Source: Actinomycetes bacterium
Lineage (GTDB): Bacteria > Actinomycetota > Acidimicrobiia > Acidimicrobiales > Ilumatobacteraceae
Assembly: GCA_023417265.1 (NCBI GenBank)
Contig: JAEZFY010000243.1
Span: 1-11,943, forward strand
Length of the DNA: 11,943 bases
Reading direction: 5' to 3'
A program made the translations under genes and the position numbers. How positions within the stretch are numbered: the stretch's first letter is position 1; the number at the start of each line of letters is the position of its first letter. This document shows positions 6,172-10,676 of this stretch, one piece after another. The notes beneath the pieces are model-generated. The model saw nothing but the letters and a program-made list of their open reading frames with translations, was not told where the DNA came from and made no database searches.

Positions 6172-7485
6172 TCAGAAGCCGAGCTTGTCGTGGATCGCCG
6201 ACTTCAGCTCAGCGATCGGGACCCGGATCTGCTCCATCGAGTCGCGCTCACGGATCGTCACCGCCTTGTCCTCGAGCGAGTCGAAGTCGACCGTGACGCA
6301 CAACGGGGTGCCGATCTCGTCCTGGCGGCGGTAGCGCTTGCCGATGTTCTGCGTCTCGTCGTAGTCGACGAAGTAGTTCCCGGCCAGCGACTTGCGGAGC
6401 TCCTGAGCGAGCGGCGTGAGCTCGGGCTTCTTCGACAGCGGCAGCACGGCCACCTGGTACGGGGCGAGGCGCGGGTGCAGGCGCAGCACGGTGCGCATGT
6501 CGCCGCCGCCGAGGTCTTCCTCGTCGTACGCGGCCAGCAGGAAGATCGCGAACAGACGGGTCACGCCGACCGCCGGCTCGATCACGTACGGCTGGTAGCG
6601 CTCGTTCGTGGTCGGGTCGAAGTAGTCGAGCTTCTCGCCCGAGTGCTGGGCGTGCTGGCGCAGGTCGAAGTCGGTGCGCTGGGCGATGCCCTCGCACTCG
6701 TCGAAGCCCCACGGAAACTTGAACTCGATGTCGCTCGTGCCGGTGGAGTAGTGCGACAGCTCGTCGGCGTCGTGCGGGCGCAGCTGGAGCATGTCGGCCG
6801 GGATGCCGAGGTCGACGTACCACTGCATGCGCGCGTTGCACCAGTACTCGTACCACTGCTCCGATTCGGCCGGAGGCACGAAGAACTCCATCTCCATCTG
6901 CTCGAACTCGCGCGTGCGGAAGATCCAGTTCTGCGGCGTGATCTCGTTGCGGAAGCTCTTGCCGACCTGGGCGATGCCGAACGGCGGCTTGCGGCGAGTC
7001 GAGTTGAGCACGTTGGAGAAGTTCACGAACATGCCCTGCGCCGTCTCGGGGCGCAGGTAGGCGACCGCACCGGAGTCCTCGACGGGGCCCGCGTGGGTCT
7101 TGAACATCAGGTTGAACTGGCGCGGCTCGGTGAACGAGCCGGTCTTGCCGCAGTTCGGGCACGTGTTCGGGTCGTCGAGCTTGTCGAGCCGGAAGCGCTG
7201 CTTGCAGTTGGTGCAGTCGACGAGCGGGTCGGAGAAGTTGGCGAGGTGCCCGGAGGCCTCGAACACCTGCGGCGGGTTGAGGATCGCCGCGTCGATCAGC
7301 ACGACGTCGTCGCGCTCTTGCACCATCGCCCGGATCCAGGCGTTACGGATGTTGCGCAGCAGCAGCGCGCCGAGCGGGCCATAGTCGTACGTGGAGCGGA
7401 AACCGCCGTAGATCTCGGCCGAGGGGAAGACGAACCCGCGGCGCTTGCACAGGTTGACGACTTGGTCGAGATCGGTCGCTGGCAT
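6172..7485 (-). CDS. glyS: Glycyl-tRNA synthetase, homodimeric (alpha2) class II type
   Basis: The enzyme charges tRNA-Gly in the cytosol. The 437-residue protein begins with DQVVNLCKRRGFVFPSAEIYGG and continues YDYGPLGALL, typical of the bacterial alpha2 GlyRS. A zinc knuckle, C91/C94 with C109/C112, follows. RPETAQGMFVNF (145-156), class II motif 2 FRNEITP (178-184) and motif 3 EPAVGVTRLF (303-312) form the catalytic core. From about residue 340 the HGTP anticodon-binding domain runs to the end (APYQVAVLPL ... IGKRYRRQDEIGTPLCVTVD). Length is normal for this type. The ATG at 7485 has TAGGTT 9 nt upstream; GGGAG 4 nt upstream could also act as a weak Shine-Dalgarno site. trpC follows closely and may share the transcript. 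Confidence 0.98.
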   Translation of the reverse strand: MPATDLDQVVNLCKRRGFVFPSAEIYGGFRSTYDYGPLGALLLRNIRNAWIRAMVQERDDVVLIDAAILNPPQVFEASGHLANFSDPLVDCTNCKQRFRLDKLDDPNTCPNCGKTGSFTEPRQFNLMFKTHAGPVEDSGAVAYLRPETAQGMFVNFSNVLNSTRRKPPFGIAQVGKSFRNEITPQNWIFRTREFEQMEMEFFVPPAESEQWYEYWCNARMQWYVDLGIPADMLQLRPHDADELSHYSTGTSDIEFKFPWGFDECEGIAQRTDFDLRQHAQHSGEKLDYFDPTTNERYQPYVIEPAVGVTRLFAIFLLAAYDEEDLGGGDMRTVLRLHPRLAPYQVAVLPLSKKPELTPLAQELRKSLAGNYFVDYDETQNIGKRYRRQDEIGTPLCVTVDFDSLEDKAVTIRERDSMEQIRVPIAELKSAIHDKLGF

Positions 7486-7494
7486 AGGGCTCCC

Positions 7495-7524
7495 AACCTA
7501 CCGCCGCGTTACATCTGGGGTCAG
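7495..7524 (-). promoter_or_regulatory. Putative glyS promoter (-35 CTGACC, -10 TAGGTT)
   Basis: On the minus strand, TAGGTT (7495-7500) lies 9 nt before the glyS ATG. An 18-nt spacer upstream, CTGACC (7519-7524) resembles TTGACA at four of six positions. The -35 candidate lies inside the GGGGTC/GACCCC palindrome that also holds the pyrE stop codon. Confidence 0.45.
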
Positions 7525-7529
7525 ACCCC
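7517..7529. repeat. GGGGTC-A-GACCCC inverted repeat spanning the pyrE stop codon
   Basis: These are perfect 6-bp arms with a single central base. The pyrE stop TGA (minus strand, 7521-7523) lies within it, so pyrE ends ...Gly-Val-stop using repeat bases. I have an impression that this 13-mer is an abundant dispersed motif in many GC-rich genomes. Within this window I see it once. Confidence 0.6.
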
Positions 7530-8060
7530 CGATGAAACGGCGTCGAGCATCGCTTTGGTGAGCACCGGGCGGACGTCGAGGCCGACGTCGGCGAGCGGGT
7601 TGGTGCCCTCCGGGCTGCGGTCGATCGCACACACGACGACCTCCACGACCGCGCCCGCCGCGCGCAGGGCGTTGGTGGCGTCGCGCACCGCGCCGCCGGT
7701 GGTGATCACGTCCTCGATCAGCGTGATTCGCCGCCCGGCCACGTCGGGGCCTTCGGCGAGCTTGCACGTGCCGTACTGCTTGGCCTGCTTGCGGACGAAC
7801 AGTGCCGGGAGACCCGTCTCGACACTGAGCACGGTGGCGATCGGGACGCCACCGAGCTCGAGCCCGCCGAGCAGCTCCGTGCCCTCGGGCACGCGCGGCA
7901 CCATCTGGCGCACGACCCGGGCCAACAACGCTGGGTCGGACTCGAACAGGTACTTGTCGAAGTACTCGCTGGCGACCTGCCCGGAACGCAGCGTGAACGT
8001 GCCGGTGAGGCGGCAGCAGGCGTCGATGTCGGCGGCGAGGGTCGGGTCGGCGGCGGGCAC
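7521..8060 (-). CDS. pyrE: Orotate phosphoribosyltransferase (PyrE)
   Basis: The enzyme makes OMP from orotate and PRPP in de novo pyrimidine synthesis. The 179-residue product has FTLRSGQVASEYFDKYLFESDP near the N-terminus and the flexible catalytic loop RKQAKQYGTCKLAEG (about 90-104). The PRPP-binding motif LIEDVITTGGA is at 114-124, with the paired acidic residues ED. The start is a choice: GTG at 8060 lies exactly 7 nt after TAACTT, whereas TTG at 8069 would add three residues and overlap that motif. I prefer GTG. It follows recO by 24 bp on the same strand. The C-terminus runs into an inverted repeat, so the last few residues may not be ancestral. Confidence 0.95.
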   Translation of the reverse strand: MPAADPTLAADIDACCRLTGTFTLRSGQVASEYFDKYLFESDPALLARVVRQMVPRVPEGTELLGGLELGGVPIATVLSVETGLPALFVRKQAKQYGTCKLAEGPDVAGRRITLIEDVITTGGAVRDATNALRAAGAVVEVVVCAIDRSPEGTNPLADVGLDVRPVLTKAMLDAVSSGV

Positions 8061-8067
8061 GGCCCGC

Positions 8068-8073
8068 AAGTTA
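8068..8073 (-). promoter_or_regulatory. Putative -10 element of pyrE (leaderless)
   Basis: TAACTT on the minus strand is followed by 7 nt and then the GTG at 8060. It lies between the recO stop and pyrE, so pyrE may have its own promoter besides read-through from recO. No clear -35 was seen. Confidence 0.45.
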
Positions 8074-8084
8074 ACGGACCGCGA

Positions 8085-8828
8085 TCAGTGGTGTTCGAAG
8101 ATCGCCACCGCCCGCAGGCGGCGTTCGATGTGGTGCTCCAGCGCGCGCGTGGCGAGCGCCAGCACCTCGTGGGTGGCCGGCGACTCGGGCACCGCCAGGA
8201 CGTCGCGCAGGCCACCATTGAAGATCCCCCGCATCAGGGTCAGCGCGGCCGGGCTGCCGCGCGTGCCCGCGCGGCAGTTGCGGCTCAGCATCCCGCCCTC
8301 GTTGAGGTCGAACGCGACGAGCTGCGTGCCCGGCCCGTCCTCACCGCAGCGGACGCACCCGTCGAGGTGCGGTTCGAGACCTTCCGCAGCCAGCAGGCGC
8401 CAGTAGAACGCGCCGACGTTCATGGCCGCCGGCGCTTGGGCGATCGTGCGCAGCACGCCGACTGCCTGCTGATACAGCCGCGGGTTCGGTTCCCGGTCGA
8501 TTGCCAGCTGGTCGACGGCCTCGATCGCGGCCATCCCCTGCGACGCCCGGTCGAGCGAGGCCAGCAACGGGCCGAGCGGCTCGACCGACTCGGCCTGGTT
8601 GACGATGTCGAGCTCGCGGCCGCGATACAGCGACAGCCGGATATGGCTCATCGGTTCGAGCCGGGCGCCGAACTTCGAGCGGGTCTTGCGGACGCCCTTG
8701 GCGACGGCGCGCACCTTGCCGTGCTCGGCGGTCATCAGCACGACGATCTTGTCAGCCTCACCCAGCCGGTACGTGCGCAGCACCACGCCCGTGTCGCGGT
8801 AGACCTCCCCCACCGACGGCTGCGTCAC
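8085..8828 (-). CDS. recO: DNA repair protein RecO
   Basis: RecO mediates RecA loading and strand annealing in the RecFOR pathway. The protein (247 residues from GTG 8828) has the N-terminal OB-fold signature YRDTGVVLRTYRLGEADKIVVLMT and then GKVRAVAKGVRKTRSKFGARLEP. A helical domain follows, with LAAEGLEPHLDGCVRCG. The usual four-Cys zinc site looks incomplete: C158 and C161 are present, but the second pair reads S182-R-N-C185. I chose GTG 8828 because family members begin just before YRD; GTG 8867 is in frame but lies inside a large palindrome, and GTG 8813 is also possible. Proximity to a cis-prenyltransferase and glyS matches the recO-uppS-glyS neighbourhood of mycobacteria. Confidence 0.94.
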   Translation of the reverse strand: MTQPSVGEVYRDTGVVLRTYRLGEADKIVVLMTAEHGKVRAVAKGVRKTRSKFGARLEPMSHIRLSLYRGRELDIVNQAESVEPLGPLLASLDRASQGMAAIEAVDQLAIDREPNPRLYQQAVGVLRTIAQAPAAMNVGAFYWRLLAAEGLEPHLDGCVRCGEDGPGTQLVAFDLNEGGMLSRNCRAGTRGSPAALTLMRGIFNGGLRDVLAVPESPATHEVLALATRALEHHIERRLRAVAIFEHH

Positions 8829-8848
8829 CGCAACCCCCCCGTGCGACC

Positions 8849-8889
8849 TCGTGAGAAGTTTGCGCACCGGGTGCGCGGACTTCTCACGA
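8849..8889. repeat. 41-nt near-perfect palindrome between degenerate cis-prenyltransferase gene and recO
   Basis: TCGTGAGAAGT (8849-8859) pairs with ACTTCTCACGA (8879-8889). Inside, GCGCACC (8862-8868) pairs with GGTGCGC (8870-8876). The two intervening positions on each side are T·G wobbles if read as plus-strand RNA but A/C mismatches on the minus strand. It begins 5 nt beyond the stop of the gene at 8895 and ends 20 bp short of the recO start. No T-run follows on either strand. It may be a Rho-independent-like terminator or attenuator, an mRNA-stability hairpin, or a REP-like dispersed repeat. Confidence 0.8.
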
Positions 8890-8894
8890 TGTCG

Positions 8895-9449
8895 TCACTC
8901 GCCGTCGTCATCGAGACCGCCGAACCGCCGCCGACGGCGGGCGAAGTCGTCGAACGCCGCCGACAGCGCGGCGCCGTCGAGGGCCGACCAGGCCAAGCCC
9001 AGGAACACCAGCTCCGCGTAGGCCAGCTCCCACACCAGCGACGGCGGGAGCTGCGTGGGGGCGCCGAGCACGACCACGAGGTCGGGCTCGGAGTCGGCGG
9101 GCTCGTACAGCACGGCGGCGACCGAGGCCTCGTTGATCTCGTGCCGCGGGTCGATCCGGTTCATCGCCTCGGCGAAGCGCACCCGCCCGTCGGCCGAACC
9201 GTCGACGATGACCGTGCACCCGTGCACGACGGCCTCGCGGCGAATCGGACTCGACGCGCCCGACGGCTCGCCGGCGCCGGGCCCGAACGGCCGCAGCGTC
9301 AGCCACGGCACACCTTCGCGGGAGCAGGCCACGCCCAATTCGTCGATCAGCACCAGCCAGGCGTCGTCGCCGAGCGCCGACCACTCCGGCAGGGCGCCGC
9401 CCACGATCATCACGTGCCGGAGCGAGGTTCCGGTGTCGGCGAGCGTCAC
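8895..9449 (-). CDS. Degenerate cis-prenyltransferase homologue, putative NgBR/Nus1-like non-catalytic subunit
   Basis: The 184-residue protein aligns with undecaprenyl diphosphate synthase in outline. LRHVMIVGG (10-18) replaces HVAIIMDGNGRWA, so the catalytic Asp is gone. VPWLTLRPFG (47-56) matches the strand before FSxENW, which is itself missing, and CTVIVDGSADGR (78-89) matches the NYGGR strand. PDLVVVLGAPTQ (122-133) replaces DLxIRTSGExR, so the substrate-binding Arg/Glu/Arg are lost. The end is well kept: SLVWELAYAELVF (137-149, with E146 at the Mg-ligand position) and RRRRRFGG (171-178), the RxG tail. It is about 40 residues shorter than the plus-strand paralogue. There are no internal stops, so decay into a pseudogene is not indicated. 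Preserving only the tail and the AYAEL Glu resembles NgBR. Start GTG 9449; it faces the plus-strand paralogue across 43 bp. Homology is fairly sure; the subunit role is inference. Confidence 0.82.
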   Translation of the reverse strand: MTLADTGTSLRHVMIVGGALPEWSALGDDAWLVLIDELGVACSREGVPWLTLRPFGPGAGEPSGASSPIRREAVVHGCTVIVDGSADGRVRFAEAMNRIDPRHEINEASVAAVLYEPADSEPDLVVVLGAPTQLPPSLVWELAYAELVFLGLAWSALDGAALSAAFDDFARRRRRFGGLDDDGE

Positions 9450-9477
9450 CCAGCCAGTCTCGCATGCCGCCGACGGC

Positions 9478-9483
9478 TAGCGT
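9478..9483 (+). promoter_or_regulatory. Putative -10 element of the catalytic cis-prenyltransferase gene
   Basis: TAGCGT fits TANNNT, and 9 nt separate it from the GTG at 9493. It lies in the 43-bp region shared with the divergent degenerate homologue, whose own start has only a weak GAGACT 6 nt upstream. Confidence 0.45.
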
Positions 9484-9492
9484 TGGCTGCCT

Positions 9493-10161
9493 GTGAACGG
9501 CCGGCCGCTGCACGTCGCATGCATCATGGACGGCAACGGCCGCTGGGCCGGCCAGCGCGGCCTGCCGCGCACGGCCGGACACACCGAGGGCGAGGAGAAC
9601 CTCTCGCGGGTGGTCCGGCTGGCCGTCACGCGCAACGTGGGCTGGCTCACCGTGTTCGGGTTCTCGACCGAGAACTGGGTGCGCCCACGGGCCGAGGTCC
9701 GCCACATCCTCGGGCTCCACGAGAAGCTGTTCGGACGGGTCAAGGAGCTCAACGAGCTGAACGTGCGGATCCAGTGGATCGGGCGCCCGTTCGACTCCGC
9801 CGCCGCGCGCACCCCGAAGTACGTGCAGCGGGCGATCCGCAAGGCGATCGCCGACACCTCCCAGAACACGGGGATGCTGCTCACGGTGGCCTTCGACTAC
9901 GGCGGCCGGACCGAGCTGATGGAAGCGGTGCGGGCCGCCCGCCGCCACGGACCGGTGACGCCCGAGACGATCGACGCCAACCTCTACCTACCCGAGCTGC
10001 CGCCCGTCGACGTGCTCGTGCGCACGTCGGGCGAGCTACGGGTCTCGAACTTCTTGCTGTGGCAGTCGGCCGGATCGAAGATCCACTTCACGAACTCGGC
10101 GTGGCCCGATTTCGATGCCGCCGACCTCGACGCCGCGATCGCCCTGGCGACGGGCGTCTAG
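9493..10161 (+). CDS. uppS: cis-Prenyltransferase (UppS family), catalytic type but lacking the C-terminal RxG tail
   Basis: Enzymes of this family condense isopentenyl diphosphate onto an allylic primer to make polyprenyl diphosphates, including the cell-wall carrier. The 222-residue protein has HVACIMDGNGRWA (7-19, D13), H30, FSTENW (57-62) and DVLVRTSGELRVSNFLLWQ (173-191, with R177, E181, R183, S185). All match E. coli catalytic positions D26, H43, S71, R194, E198, R200 and S202. Two things are missing. The AYAEL Glu (E. coli E213, a Mg ligand) is K196 in LLWQSAGSKIHF. The protein also stops at ATGV, right after WPDFDAADLDAAIA, without the usual RRERRFGG tail. The stop overlaps the neighbouring convergent gene, so no lost tail is hidden downstream. 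The missing pieces are present in the divergent partner. Whether it is the sole UppS of the cell is unknown. Confidence 0.93.
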   Translation: MNGRPLHVACIMDGNGRWAGQRGLPRTAGHTEGEENLSRVVRLAVTRNVGWLTVFGFSTENWVRPRAEVRHILGLHEKLFGRVKELNELNVRIQWIGRPFDSAAARTPKYVQRAIRKAIADTSQNTGMLLTVAFDYGGRTELMEAVRAARRHGPVTPETIDANLYLPELPPVDVLVRTSGELRVSNFLLWQSAGSKIHFTNSAWPDFDAADLDAAIALATGV

Positions 10162-10589
10162 GCCGCCCAGCGCTCGATGCCGCCCATGCCGTAGGCCTTG
10201 ATCGCCACCGCCCGCTCGGGCGTCACGGCCACGAACACGGCTTGCGGCGAGTCGTCGGGCCCACCCGGGGCGAACGCACTCAGGTCGTAGTCGAACACGC
10301 CGGTCCACAAGCGTCGCTTCGTCTCGGTGTCGGCGTGGACGGCAGCGGTGCCGCACAGCTCCACACCATCGCCCGACTCGGTGACCTGCCAGTGCAGGGC
10401 GACGTTGTCGTTGGCTTCCAGATTGCGGCACTTGACGCTGTCGGCGAACGCCATCACCCACAGCGTGTCGCCCTCCCACGCCGGGTGGACGGGAACGACG
10501 TCCGGCTTGCCGTCCGCGCCCACGGTGGCGAGGTGCGCCCACGGTGAGAGTGCTGCGGCGGCCTGCTTGATCGTGTCCAGCGACGTCAT
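10158..10589 (-). CDS. Pyridoxamine 5'-phosphate oxidase-like FMN/F420-binding split-barrel protein
   Basis: The 143-residue protein from ATG 10589 reads LSPWAHLATVGADGKPDVVPVHPAW (15-38), then LWVMAF (43-48) and KCRNLEANDNVALHW (53-67). It ends with VAITPER-like and KAYGMGGIERW segments. This is the order of strands in small PNPOx-like flavin or F420-binding split-barrel proteins, which act as dimers in the cytosol. True PdxH is longer and acts in PLP synthesis; this one lacks that length, so substrate and cofactor remain open. An F420-type oxidoreductase elsewhere in the window makes F420 plausible. The frame remains open far upstream of 10589, but that stretch is antisense to the AAA+ gene. 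Its TAG overlaps the convergent cis-prenyltransferase stop. Confidence 0.85.
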   Translation of the reverse strand: MTSLDTIKQAAAALSPWAHLATVGADGKPDVVPVHPAWEGDTLWVMAFADSVKCRNLEANDNVALHWQVTESGDGVELCGTAAVHADTETKRRLWTGVFDYDLSAFAPGGPDDSPQAVFVAVTPERAVAIKAYGMGGIERWAA

Positions 10590-10614
10590 CGGCTCACGGT
10601 GGCACGCCGGCGAG

Positions 10615-10643
10615 GGCCGGTCAACCAGGCCGGCACAGGCCGG
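10615..10643. promoter_or_regulatory. Three GGCCGG copies in the divergent region before the AAA+ gene
   Basis: GGCCGG occurs at 10615, 10628 and 10638, the last two as CAGGCCGG spaced 10 bp, one helical turn. The 87-bp region separates the split-barrel gene (minus) and the AAA+ gene (plus). An operator is possible, but in such GC-rich DNA this could be chance. Confidence 0.25.
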
Positions 10644-10663
10644 TGGGGCGGGCCCGGGCCGTC

Positions 10664-10669
10664 TAGCCT
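10664..10669 (+). promoter_or_regulatory. Putative -10 element of the AAA+ ATPase gene (leaderless)
   Basis: TAGCCT fits TANNNT, and exactly 7 nt separate it from the ATG at 10677, the same spacing as for the SPFH and pyrE genes. No Shine-Dalgarno site is visible. Confidence 0.5.
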
Positions 10670-10676
10670 GCCGGCG

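Noticed and set aside
6190..8406. Very long plus-strand open frame (over 700 codons) opposite glyS, pyrE and recO
   Set aside because: It is antisense to three well-recognised genes and its translation is Val/Arg/Glu-rich with no known domain, as expected for a GC-rich shadow frame.
8829..8867. RecO start at GTG 8867
   Set aside because: It would begin inside the large palindrome and add 13 residues ahead of the usual RecO N-terminus.
10140..10200. A frameshift hiding the missing UppS tail
   Set aside because: No RRFGG-like sequence is encoded in any plus-strand frame after the stop, and the same bases encode the intact end of the convergent gene.
8088..10547. Over 800-codon plus-strand open frame across recO, the degenerate cis-prenyltransferase gene, uppS and the split-barrel gene
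   Set aside because: It covers genes on both strands that carry clear family motifs. The frame is open only because of high GC.
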